A stretch of 8,815 nucleotides of DNA from assembly GCA_964516635.1 (NCBI GenBank), contig CAZEZY010000103.1:1-8815 (forward strand), written 5' to 3'. Below the pieces are notes generated by a model. It made no database searches and had not been told where the DNA came from. It saw only the letters and a list, made by a program, of their open reading frames with translations. Each line of letters opens with the position of its first letter. Within the stretch, counting starts at the first letter, position 1. Source of the DNA: CAZEZY01 sp964516635. Its GTDB lineage: Bacteria > Pseudomonadota > Gammaproteobacteria > Burkholderiales > Burkholderiaceae_C. Shown here one piece after another: positions 1 to 6,481 of the stretch. Made by a program: the position numbers and the translations under genes.

Positions 1-428
1 ACATCGCCTACGAGCGCCTGGTCACCGGCATCCACAACGAAGACACGATCGAGCAATACCGCATGAACGGCCTCAAGCTGGGCCGGCTGCTGTACCAGGG
101 CCGCTGGTTTGACCCGCAGGCCATCATGCTGCGCGAAACGGCCCAGCGCTGGGTGGCCCGCGCCATCACGGGCGAAGTGACGCTGGAACTGCGCCGTGGC
201 AACGACTACAGCATCCTGAACACCGAGTCGCCCAACCTGACCTACGCCCCGGAGCGCCTGAGCATGGAAAAGGTGGAGGACGCGCCGTTCACCCCGCTGG
301 ACCGCATCGGCCAGCTGACCATGCGCAACCTGGACATTGTGGACACCCGCGCCAAGCTGGGTGTGTATTCCAATGCCGGGCTGCTGTCGCTGGGCCAGGG
401 CGACGACTTCCTGAAGCTGGGGCAGTGA
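1..428 (+). CDS. argG: Argininosuccinate synthase, C-terminal part (5' end outside window)
   Basis: This is the last 141 or so codons of argininosuccinate synthase, which joins citrulline and aspartate with ATP in the cytoplasm to make argininosuccinate, the penultimate step of arginine synthesis. The reading frame is open from the first full codon at base 3 (IAYERLVTGIHNEDTIEQYR) to TGA at 426-428. Recognisable stretches are NGLKLGRLLYQGRWFDPQA, RGNDYSILNTESPNLTY, ERLSMEK, DRIGQLTMRNLDIVDTRAKL and the tail GLLSLGQGD. These match the long E. coli-type ArgG (about 445 residues) rather than the shorter form of other bacteria. The ATP-binding N-terminal half lies outside the window, so the start and promoter cannot be judged. 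The gene converges on the hydrolase gene with only 6 bp between the two stops, and no hairpin terminator is evident there. A short stretch resembling its tail recurs about 1.2 kb downstream. Confidence 0.96.
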   Translation, partial: IAYERLVTGIHNEDTIEQYRMNGLKLGRLLYQGRWFDPQAIMLRETAQRWVARAITGEVTLELRRGNDYSILNTESPNLTYAPERLSMEKVEDAPFTPLDRIGQLTMRNLDIVDTRAKLGVYSNAGLLSLGQGDDFLKLGQ

Positions 429-434
429 GCGCGA

Positions 435-1454
435 TCAGAGACCTTGCGCCCAGTCGGTGATCCGCTGGGCCATGCGACCGGTGGCCAGAGGGGCGAATAC
501 ATCGCCTGCCAGCACGTGCTGTCCCCGTGCCTCGCTGTAATCCACCACCTCCAGTGTCTTGCGTTCCGAGCCGATGCGGGGAAACAGCAAGCGGATCTCT
601 TCAGGATCCACCGTCTGATCGCCATCGGCATACAGCATGAGCAATGGCGCGGTGAATGCACTCAGGTCGCTTTCCCGCACCCTCTTGACAAGCGCCATCA
701 TGGGAAACAGCGCGCGGGTGTCATAGACCTGTGTCCAGCCCAGATTCTCCATCTCTCTCTCGCTGGGCTGACCGTGCATGGCGCCTTCGAGGTGCAAAGC
801 CAGCTTCATCCCCCAGGGCTGGTTGATCCATTCCGATTTTTTGTCTTTGGGGCCGTAATTGGGCGAGATGAACACATACCCGGCTACGCCTTGCCCTTCA
901 GGCCGGTTCCCGATCCAGGTCCCCAGCGTGGCCCCTGTGGACACCCCGATCAGCAACACCCTGTCTCCGATACGCTGCCCCACCGACACCGCCTCCACGG
1001 TGTCGGCCAGCCAGTCCTGAACGGTGGCTTCTGCCATGGCCTGACCGGTTCGCCCGTGACCCGTCAGGCGTGTGTGGTACAGATTGGCCCCCAGCTTGCT
1101 GGCCACCGTCTCGGCCAGCGGGGCGGTTTCCAGGCGCGACGCGGTAAACCCATGGACGTAAACCACCGCCCAGGGTGTCCGCTCCCCGGGCACGCCGTGC
1201 CAGACAATCTGTCGCTGCAGACCCGGGCGAATGTCGGAAAACAGCGACTCCTGCTGATTCAGCCAGTCGTCGAGCTGGGCACTGTCCGGGGGGGCATCCC
1301 TCGCCGCAGGCTGGTCCGGGCCAAACTCGTTGACCGGACCAAGAAAGAACACAGCCAGCGCCAGCACCAGCCCGAAAAACGCGGCTCGCCAAAGCGGCGA
1401 ATGGATGCGGCCCGACTGCCCGCGGGGCCTGCTTTCCATCTGGGGACATGCCAT
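435..1454 (-). CDS. Membrane-anchored alpha/beta hydrolase (serine hydrolase/lipase-like)
   Basis: A 339-residue alpha/beta-hydrolase-fold protein. Residues 22-40 form one hydrophobic segment (WRAAFFGLVLALAVFFLG) after a basic N-terminus, so it is probably an inner-membrane signal anchor with the enzyme domain in the periplasm. The catalytic layout is visible: an oxyanion-hole strand VVYVHGFTASRLE (residues 97-109), the nucleophile elbow GVSTG with Ser172, an acid residue in YADGDQTVD (probably Asp279), and the general base in GQHVLAGD (His313). The spacing fits the serine aminopeptidase S33/lysophospholipase-like group, but the substrate cannot be read from sequence. The start is well fixed: AGGAG (bases 1465-1461) stands 6 bp before the ATG. 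The gene is transcribed towards argG and appears monocistronic. Its flanks are unusual: it sits between argG and a short argG-tail echo in the same orientation, so the locus may have been inserted or rearranged here. Confident about the fold, unsure of the role. Confidence 0.88.
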   Translation of the reverse strand: MACPQMESRPRGQSGRIHSPLWRAAFFGLVLALAVFFLGPVNEFGPDQPAARDAPPDSAQLDDWLNQQESLFSDIRPGLQRQIVWHGVPGERTPWAVVYVHGFTASRLETAPLAETVASKLGANLYHTRLTGHGRTGQAMAEATVQDWLADTVEAVSVGQRIGDRVLLIGVSTGATLGTWIGNRPEGQGVAGYVFISPNYGPKDKKSEWINQPWGMKLALHLEGAMHGQPSEREMENLGWTQVYDTRALFPMMALVKRVRESDLSAFTAPLLMLYADGDQTVDPEEIRLLFPRIGSERKTLEVVDYSEARGQHVLAGDVFAPLATGRMAQRITDWAQGL

Positions 1455-1488
1455 CCTGATCTCCTGTTGTCTGAAAGGGGCGCTGGAA

Positions 1489-1806
1489 TCACCTCAGATC
1501 ACCACCGGCCTGGACATCGTGGACACGCGCGCCAGGCTGGGGGGTTGAACCCGAGGTCACCGGTCCATCATCCAGACTGCGTTCCCGACGACCGAGCCGT
1601 TTGAGCAAACGGTCGGGGCAATCGGTGATCAATCCGTCCACTCCCCATCGAACGGCATTCTGAAACGCCAGCATCGTATTGTCCGGGCAACGGCCGCCGC
1701 CTCCACGGTGGGCGAAAGCCATCATGCCACCTGGGTGGGCAAATGGTTGGTCAGGCCATCGGTTCAAGGGACCGGCATTTCCACTGCATGGCTCAAAGTG
1801 TGACAC
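1489..1806 (-). pseudogene. Glycerophosphodiester phosphodiesterase remnant with internal deletion
   Basis: An open frame of 105 codons in which only the middle looks like protein. Its residues 31-50 (FAHRGGGGRCPDNTMLAFQN) match the family's N-terminal signature HRG...PENT.xAF. Residues 53-74 (RWGVDGLITDCPDRLLKRLG and two Arg) match the C-terminal signature G(V/A)DGLITDxPD. In intact enzymes of about 230-260 residues these two motifs lie near opposite ends of the TIM barrel. Here they abut, with an apparent in-frame loss of roughly 190 residues near base 1650. The metal-binding Glu of PENT is Asp here, a further sign of decay. The tail after residue 74 (GPVTSGSTPQPGARVHDVQ) is antisense to the argG echo and has no family resemblance. 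A likely former start is Met28 or Met29 (around base 1725), with no clear Shine-Dalgarno. Intact family members release glycerol 3-phosphate from glycerophosphodiesters; this remnant cannot form a barrel. Alternative: a short expressed ORF of unknown role. Confidence 0.6.
1495..1548 (+). pseudogene. Echo of the argG tail (short duplicated or relic fragment)
   Basis: Read on the + strand this stretch encodes QITTGLDIVDTRARLGG and then TGA. The resident argG encodes QLTMRNLDIVDTRAKLG at 312-362. The 33 bases at 1510-1542 match 330-362 at 29 positions. Three of the four differences are silent third-base changes and the fourth changes Lys to Arg, so the relation shows at protein level. Similarity stops on the right at the Gly codon and fades on the left beyond Gln. 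The differences suggest an old copy, or one from a related argG, rather than a recent duplication. No start codon or function is proposed. The two copies lie in the same orientation on either side of the hydrolase gene. Chance resemblance of an 11-residue motif is unlikely but not excluded. Confidence 0.5.
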
Positions 1807-1831
1807 AGGCCAGCGTCACTGGTCCGGGCAG

Positions 1832-1860
1832 GTGACGGTCAGCGCAATTGCCTCTACACT
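1832..1860 (+). promoter_or_regulatory. Predicted sigma70 promoter of the MFS transporter gene
   Basis: GTGACG (1832-1837, 4 of 6 to TTGACA) and TACACT (1855-1860, 4 of 6 to TATAAT) are separated by 17 bp. Transcription would begin near 1866-1868. That start lies almost on the in-frame TTG at 1870, which argues that translation begins at the ATG at 1903, leaving a leader of about 35 nt. Prediction by consensus matching only. Confidence 0.45.
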
Positions 1861-1902
1861 TGGCGTCCATTGGAGCAACGGCGCCCGTCGCCACTCAAGG
1901 CC

Positions 1903-3216
1903 ATGCCCCTGTTTCCCCAAGACGCCCTCAAGCCCGGCGTCCGCAAGCGCGAGGTCTTCGGCTGGGCCATGTACGACTTCGCCAATTCCGGCTACACCAC
2001 CGTGGTGCTGACGGCGGTTTTCAGTGCCTACTTCGTTGGCAGTGTCGCCGGCGGCGAGGCCTGGGGCACCCTGGCCTGGACCAGTGCGCTGGCGGTCTCT
2101 AGCCTGATCGTCATGTTCACCATGCCCGCCATCGGTGCCTACGCCGATCTGCGGGCGGTCAAGAAACGCTTGCTGGTGATGTCGACGCTCGGCTGCGTGG
2201 TGGGCACGGTTGCACTGGCCGGTGCCGGGCCAGGCGATGTGGCCTGGGCGCTGCTGGCGATTGTGCTGTCGAACGTGTTCTATACCTACGGTGAGGCGCT
2301 GATAGCGGCCTTTCTGCCCGAACTGGCGCAAGAAGACCGCATGGGCAGCGTTTCAGGTTGGGGCTGGGGTTTGGGCTACCTGGGAGGCATGCTGTCCTTG
2401 GGGCTGTGCCTCTGGTATGTCATCTGGGCTCAGGGCCAAGGCTTGCCGGCGTCCCATTTTGTTCCCGTGACCATGCTCATCACCGCCGGCATCTTCGGCG
2501 CCTCGGCCATGGTCACCTTCGCTTTGCTCAAGGAGCACGCAGCCCCCCAGACCAGGGCGTCGCAGGAGGCAGGCCTGAGGGCGTCGCTGGCCCGTCTTCA
2601 GCGCACATGGCATGAAGCGCGCTCTTTCCAGGACTTTACCGCCCTGCTGGCCTGCTCGGTCGCCTACCAGGCCGGCATATCGGTGGTCATTGCGCTGGCG
2701 GCCGTTTACGCCGCACAGGTTCTTGGCTTCCAGCAGACCGAGACCATGATGCTGATCTTCCTCGTCAACATTGCGGCGGCGCTCGGTGCGTTGGCCTGGG
2801 GTTATGTGCAGGACCGGATCGGCCACCGGCCGGCGCTGGCCATCACCCTGGTCGGGTGGATGGTCATGACGGTGCTGGCGGCGCTGGCCACCGGGCCAGG
2901 CCTTTTCTGGGTGGCCGCCGTCATTGCCGGTCTGTGCATGGGCAGCAGCCAGTCGGCCGGCCGCGCGCTGGCAGGGGTGCTGGCGCCCGAACTGCGCCGC
3001 GCCGAATTCTTCGGGCTGTGGATGTTCGCGGTACGACTGGCGGCCATCGTGGGTCCGATGACCTACGGCCTGGTCACCTGGCTGACCGATGGCAACCACC
3101 GTCTGGCCATCGTATCAACTGGCCTGTTCTTCGTGGCAGGACTGGCTCTGCTGACACGGGTCAATGTGAAGCGCGGCATCGCGGCCGCGTATGCCGCCAA
3201 CGGCAAAGCCGCATGA
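1903..3216 (+). CDS. MFS transporter, UMF1/Atg22-like family
   Basis: A 437-residue integral membrane protein of the major facilitator superfamily. The N-terminus carries the family hallmark WAMYDFANSGYTTVVLTAVF (residues 21-40), which is characteristic of the UMF1 group related to yeast vacuolar effluxer Atg22. About twelve hydrophobic segments follow, with a charged cytoplasmic loop near residues 210-245 (KEHAAPQTRASQEAGLRASL and on) separating the two six-helix halves. GAYADLRAVKKR (residues 78-89) and GYVQDRIGHRPA (residues 300-311) occupy the position of the MFS loop 2-3 motif in each half. Bacterial members are presumed exporters or amino-acid-type permeases, but the substrate is unknown. 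Start choice: an in-frame TTG at 1870 would add 11 residues, but the predicted promoter initiates almost at that codon and the ATG leads directly into the conserved region. The only purine-rich stretch near the ATG is AAGG, two bases upstream, so the ribosome site is poor. The gene converges on murB. Confidence 0.87.
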   Translation: MPLFPQDALKPGVRKREVFGWAMYDFANSGYTTVVLTAVFSAYFVGSVAGGEAWGTLAWTSALAVSSLIVMFTMPAIGAYADLRAVKKRLLVMSTLGCVVGTVALAGAGPGDVAWALLAIVLSNVFYTYGEALIAAFLPELAQEDRMGSVSGWGWGLGYLGGMLSLGLCLWYVIWAQGQGLPASHFVPVTMLITAGIFGASAMVTFALLKEHAAPQTRASQEAGLRASLARLQRTWHEARSFQDFTALLACSVAYQAGISVVIALAAVYAAQVLGFQQTETMMLIFLVNIAAALGALAWGYVQDRIGHRPALAITLVGWMVMTVLAALATGPGLFWVAAVIAGLCMGSSQSAGRALAGVLAPELRRAEFFGLWMFAVRLAAIVGPMTYGLVTWLTDGNHRLAIVSTGLFFVAGLALLTRVNVKRGIAAAYAANGKAA

Positions 3217-3229
3217 CAGGCCGGCTGAA

Positions 3230-3241
3230 GCGACCGGTCGC
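3230..3241. repeat. Perfect 12-bp palindrome between convergent genes
   Basis: GCGACCGGTCGC is a perfect palindrome in the 44-bp gap between the transporter stop and the murB stop. A second short dyad, GCTG-ctgaa-CAGC, follows immediately. Either could form a hairpin on both strands and act as a weak bidirectional terminator. There is no T tract, and a 12-bp palindrome with no loop makes a strained hairpin, so the function is uncertain. Confidence 0.3.
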
Positions 3242-3260
3242 GCTGCTGAACAGCGGCTTC

Positions 3261-4313
3261 TCACACCACGACCGGCTCTGGCTCCAGCCGAATGCCAAAC
3301 CGTTCGTAGACACTGGTCTGAATCGCCCTGGCCAGCGTCATCACCTCACCTCCGGTGCAAGGGTGTTCGGCATCGCCCCGGTTCACCAACACCAAGGCCT
3401 GCTTCTCGTACACACCCGCATGGCCCACGGTCTTGCCTTTCCAGCCGCAAGCGTCAATCAGCCAGCCCGCAGCCAGCTTGATCGAGCCATCGGGCATGGG
3501 GTAGTGCACCACCTTCGGGTCACGGCCAATGATGTCGGCACACTGCTCGGGTGACACCGTGGGGTTCTTGAAGAAGCTGCCGGCGTTGCCCACCACCGCG
3601 GGGTCGGGGAGCTTGGCGCGTCGGATCTCGCAGATCCAGTCGAAAACCTGGTTCGCGTCCGGACTGGCCACCCCGGTGTCGGCCCTCTTCTTTTCCAGGT
3701 CCAGGTAGCCCAGTACCGGTTGCCAGGGCCTGGGCAGCCAGAACCGTACCCGGGTGATGACAGCCCGTCCGGCCAGACCGAAACCCTGCTCGCCGGCGCG
3801 CGCATGTTTGAACACCGAGTCGCGGTAACCAAAACCGCACTGGGCCGCATGGAGGCTGAACGGCCGACCGGTTTCGAGGTCCACCGCGTCCAGTGAATCG
3901 AAACGATCCTGCAGTTCCACCCCATAAGCCCCGATGTTCTGCACTGGCGCAGCCCCCACCGTGCCGGGAATGAGCGCCAGGTTTTCCAGCCCGGGCCAGC
4001 CCTGCGCCAGGGTCCAGGCCACCAGTTCATGCCAGTTTTCACCGGCACCGGCTTCCACCAGCCAGCCCCGTTCGCCCGCTTCCACCAGCCGGCGGCCGGG
4101 AATCTCCACTTTCAGCACCAGCTTGCGCACATCGCCGGTGAGCACGATGTTGCTGCCGCCGCCCAGCACAAACACATCGTCGGCACGCCAATCCGGGTGG
4201 CGGATCAGGGCCTGCAGACCGGCTTCGGAGCGCACACGCGCCAGCCGCAATGCCCGGGCGGCAATGCCAAACGTGTTGTAGCGCTGGAGCGCCACGTTGT
4301 TCTCGACTAACAT
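3261..4313 (-). CDS. murB: UDP-N-acetylenolpyruvoylglucosamine reductase MurB
   Basis: A 350-residue cytoplasmic flavoenzyme that reduces UDP-GlcNAc-enolpyruvate to UDP-MurNAc with NADPH, the second committed step of peptidoglycan synthesis. FAD-binding motifs are visible: LGGGSNIVL (residues 50-58) and IPGTVGAAPVQNIGAYGVEL (115-134). Catalytic landmarks are Arg164 in GYRDSVFKH, the proton donor Ser246 in GNAGSFFKNP, and a C-terminal Glu in LEPEP (344 or 346). The GYRDSVFK insert and the length fit the E. coli-like type I MurB, which has an extra loop compared with type II enzymes. NTFGI (residues 13-17) is the usual N-terminal mark and supports the ATG at 4313, although no strong Shine-Dalgarno precedes it. 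The gene stands apart from a dcw cell-wall cluster. It is divergent from yajQ with 39 bp between the starts, so each promoter must lie close to or inside the other gene. Confidence 0.97.
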   Translation of the reverse strand: MLVENNVALQRYNTFGIAARALRLARVRSEAGLQALIRHPDWRADDVFVLGGGSNIVLTGDVRKLVLKVEIPGRRLVEAGERGWLVEAGAGENWHELVAWTLAQGWPGLENLALIPGTVGAAPVQNIGAYGVELQDRFDSLDAVDLETGRPFSLHAAQCGFGYRDSVFKHARAGEQGFGLAGRAVITRVRFWLPRPWQPVLGYLDLEKKRADTGVASPDANQVFDWICEIRRAKLPDPAVVGNAGSFFKNPTVSPEQCADIIGRDPKVVHYPMPDGSIKLAAGWLIDACGWKGKTVGHAGVYEKQALVLVNRGDAEHPCTGGEVMTLARAIQTSVYERFGIRLEPEPVVV

Positions 4314-4352
4314 GCGGGCATTGTCTCACTCGTGCACCTCACATTTCAGCGT

Positions 4353-4838
4353 ATGCCTTCATTCGATACCGTCCTCGAGCCCAACCTGGTGGAAGTCAAG
4401 AATGCGGTCGACCAGACCGCCAAGGAAATCGGCACCCGTTTCGATTTCAAAGGCAGCTCGGCCGCCGTGGAACTCAAGGACAAGGAAATCACCCTCTTTG
4501 GTGACAGCGACTTCCAGATCAGCCAGGTCGATGACATCCTGCGCAACAAGATGACCAAGCGCAGCGTCGATGTGCGCTTTCTCGACGCCGGCAAGATCGA
4601 GAAGATCGGCGGTGACAAGGTCAGGCAGGTCCTGAAGGTGCGCAACGGCATTGCCACCGAAGATGGCAAGAAGATCCAGCAGGCCATCAAGAACAGCAAG
4701 ATGAAGTTGCAGGCCGCCATCCAGGGCGACGCCGTCCGGGTCACGGGTGCCAAGCGTGACGATCTGCAGGCCGCCATGGCGCTGATCAAGAAAGAACTGT
4801 CCGACCTCCCTCTGTCCTTCAACAATTTCCGTGACTGA
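4353..4838 (+). CDS. yajQ: YajQ family nucleotide/cyclic-di-GMP-binding protein
   Basis: A 161-residue cytoplasmic protein matching YajQ over its full length. Landmarks are MPSFD at the start, EVKNAVDQTAKEIGTRFDFKG (residues 14-34), DSDFQ (51-55), KKIQQAIKNSKMKLQAAIQG (96-115), VRVTGAKRDDLQA (118-130) and the terminal FNNFRD. The family has two RNP-like domains. Members bind nucleotides, and a Xanthomonas homologue is a reported c-di-GMP receptor acting with a transcription factor; the ligand here is inferred from that. An in-frame GTG at 4332 would add MHLTFQR, but MPSFD is the family's invariant N-terminus, so the ATG at 4353 is chosen. No Shine-Dalgarno is apparent. It is the first gene of a probable three-gene unit, its stop overlaps the next start, and it is divergent from murB. 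Confidence 0.95.
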   Translation: MPSFDTVLEPNLVEVKNAVDQTAKEIGTRFDFKGSSAAVELKDKEITLFGDSDFQISQVDDILRNKMTKRSVDVRFLDAGKIEKIGGDKVRQVLKVRNGIATEDGKKIQQAIKNSKMKLQAAIQGDAVRVTGAKRDDLQAAMALIKKELSDLPLSFNNFRD

Positions 4839-5520
4839 AACCCGACTGCCGCTGCGTCAAGTGCCCCTTTGTCGTTCCTTCAGACGTTCTGGGCTGTGGT
4901 TGTGGCTGAGTCTGGCCTTTCTCTGGCCCGCCTGGGCACAGAAAGTGCACCTCACCGGAACGGCCGATGGTCGGGCCCTGCTGTCGATCGACGGTTCGCC
5001 ACCGCGGTTTGTCGGCGTCGGGCAGACGGTGATGGGCGTCAAACTCCTGCAGGTCGACCAGGGCACCGCCACGGTGCAGGTGGGCAACGAGCGATTGCGC
5101 CTGCAGCTGGGCGAGCAACCCCTGGCGGTGTCCTCCTCAGCCACGGGGCATTCTCGTCAGATCGTGCTCATGGCCGATGCGGGTGGGCATTTCATGGCCC
5201 AGGGCCAGATCAACGGCCGGTCTGTGGTGTTTCTGGTCGACACGGGGGCCACCGTGATCACGCTGGGCGTTGCGCAGGCCAGGCAGATTGGCCTGAACCA
5301 CACCCTTGGGCAACCCGTGCAGGCACAAACCGCGAACGGAACGATTCAGGGTCATCAGGTCCTCCTCAGCAGCGTGCGCGTGGGCAATCACACCAGCACC
5401 AACGTGACAGCGGTCGTTCTCCCTGCTGACATCCCCTATGTCTTGCTGGGCAACAGCTTTCTGAATCAGTTCAACCTGCGGCGCGAAGGCGCCATCATGA
5501 CCCTGACCCCCCGGTCCTGA
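4831..5520 (+). CDS. Retropepsin-like aspartic protease, secreted or membrane-anchored (TIGR02281-like)
   Basis: A 229-residue protein with a basic N-terminus and a hydrophobic signal segment (GLWLWLSLAFLWPAWAQ, residues 21-37), suggesting export to the periplasm or retention as a signal anchor. After a beta-rich linker (residues 38-110) comes a single-copy retropepsin fold: the catalytic motif VDTGAT with Asp137 (residues 136-141), the flap-like stretch TANGTIQGHQV (167-177), and the closing hydrophobic motif VLLGNSFLNQF (204-214). One catalytic Asp per chain means it would act as a homodimer, as this clan AA family does. Substrates are unknown. The GTG start overlaps the end of yajQ by 8 bp, which implies translational coupling. 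A second GTG at 4861 would give a more ordinary signal peptide (10 residues shorter) and cannot be ruled out. The next gene begins 6 bp after its stop. Confidence 0.85.
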   Translation: MTETRLPLRQVPLCRSFRRSGLWLWLSLAFLWPAWAQKVHLTGTADGRALLSIDGSPPRFVGVGQTVMGVKLLQVDQGTATVQVGNERLRLQLGEQPLAVSSSATGHSRQIVLMADAGGHFMAQGQINGRSVVFLVDTGATVITLGVAQARQIGLNHTLGQPVQAQTANGTIQGHQVLLSSVRVGNHTSTNVTAVVLPADIPYVLLGNSFLNQFNLRREGAIMTLTPRS

Positions 5521-5526
5521 ATCACC

Positions 5527-6471
5527 ATGACGTTCTCTGCCCAACCCGACCCCGCCTATGGCGCCATGCGAGACTGGATGGAGCGCTGGTCCGACATCGA
5601 AACGCGTCTGTCCAGTCTGCTGCTTGCCCCCGAGCAGGCCAGCCCGTTCGGCTCGCAGCTTGTGCAGACCGAACAAGCTGCCCGGGAACTGCTGGACATC
5701 GATGGGGACGCCACGCTGTACTGGCTCTTCCAGCTGTCTGCCAGTTCGACCGTGGGCTACAGCACCTCTCACGCACTGGTCTGCTGGGCACTGTGCCGGC
5801 TGGTCTCCCGATCGCTGGGGCTGCCCGATCGCGAACAGGATGCCCTGGCCATGGCAGCGCTGACGATGAACATTGCCATGACCCGGCTGCAGGACGAACT
5901 GGCCGAACAGGCCACGCCACCCAGCCCTGAACAGGGACAGCAGATTGACACCCATCCGGAAGAGGCCGTGAGCCGATTGCAGTCATTGGGCATCAGCGAC
6001 GCCCTCTGGCTGCAGACCATTGCCGAACACCACGACCCGCAGCCTGAAAGGCTCACCACTCGGCTGCTACAGGCGGTCGACCGTTACACAGCCATGATCA
6101 GCCCCCGAGAAAGCCGACCCGGACAGTGCGTCACCGACTCCAGCCGGTTCGCTCTGTTGCGTCAGGGCGCCGGCCCTGACGAACTTGGGCATGCCCTCGT
6201 GAAAACCGCGGGCATCTGCCCTCCCGGTACGTTTGTCCGGCTTCAGGACGAACGCATCGCGATCGTGTTGCGTCGTTCGGATCGGCCCGGCGAGCCCTGG
6301 GTGGCCTCCATTCTGGATGGCCGTGGTTTTCCCGTGGCCGAGCCTGCCCTCATCGACACCGGTGACGATGAGGGTGAAGGCATCGCCGCTGCGCTCGTGA
6401 CCCAAACGGTTCGGGTGCGACTCAACCACACTCGCCTGCTGCAGCTCTCGCGGATGGCCTTGGCCCGATAA
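5527..6471 (+). CDS. Degenerate HD-GYP-like protein (probable inactive c-di-GMP phosphodiesterase homologue)
   Basis: A 314-residue soluble protein that aligns by landmarks with HD-GYP phosphodiesterases. His82 in STSHALVCWAL fits the first ligand helix. AALTMNIAMTRLQDEL (residues 110-125) fits AALLHDIGKxxLPDEL, with HD replaced by Met114-Asn115. THPEEAVSRL keeps His143. IAEHHDPQPERL keeps His168-His169 but has no DGSGYP. AVDRYTAMISPRESR keeps Asp185. PPGTFVRLQDERIAIVLRR (residues 232-250) matches the usual C-terminal PxGxxVxLxxGExAxV segment. The family hydrolyses c-di-GMP with a binuclear metal centre. Losing the HD doublet and the GYP motif makes catalysis doubtful, so a binding or scaffolding role is more likely. 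No transmembrane or receiver domain is seen. It is the third gene of the yajQ unit, lacks a clear ribosome site and is probably coupled to the gene before it. It converges on plsY with 10 bp between stops. Confidence 0.72.
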   Translation: MTFSAQPDPAYGAMRDWMERWSDIETRLSSLLLAPEQASPFGSQLVQTEQAARELLDIDGDATLYWLFQLSASSTVGYSTSHALVCWALCRLVSRSLGLPDREQDALAMAALTMNIAMTRLQDELAEQATPPSPEQGQQIDTHPEEAVSRLQSLGISDALWLQTIAEHHDPQPERLTTRLLQAVDRYTAMISPRESRPGQCVTDSSRFALLRQGAGPDELGHALVKTAGICPPGTFVRLQDERIAIVLRRSDRPGEPWVASILDGRGFPVAEPALIDTGDDEGEGIAAALVTQTVRVRLNHTRLLQLSRMALAR

Positions 6472-6481
6472 AGCGCCTGGT

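Noticed and set aside
444..1604. Long open frame on the + strand (386 codons) opposite the hydrolase gene
   Set aside because: It is antisense to a hydrolase with a clear fold, catalytic residues and ribosome site. Its translation is rich in Pro, His, Arg and Gly without domains. Only its neighbourhood near 1495-1548, in another frame, is of interest.
2353..3099. Open frame of 248 codons on the - strand inside the transporter gene
   Set aside because: The complementary strand encodes well-defined membrane segments. This frame is a GC-rich shadow full of Gln, His and Arg.
5137..5955. Open frame of 272 codons on the - strand across the protease and HD-GYP-like genes
   Set aside because: It overlaps two supported genes, has low-complexity composition and shows no family motif.
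6472..6481. Terminator between the HD-GYP-like gene and plsY
   Set aside because: Only 10 bp separate the stops, and no hairpin with a T tract is visible in the gap or the adjoining gene ends.
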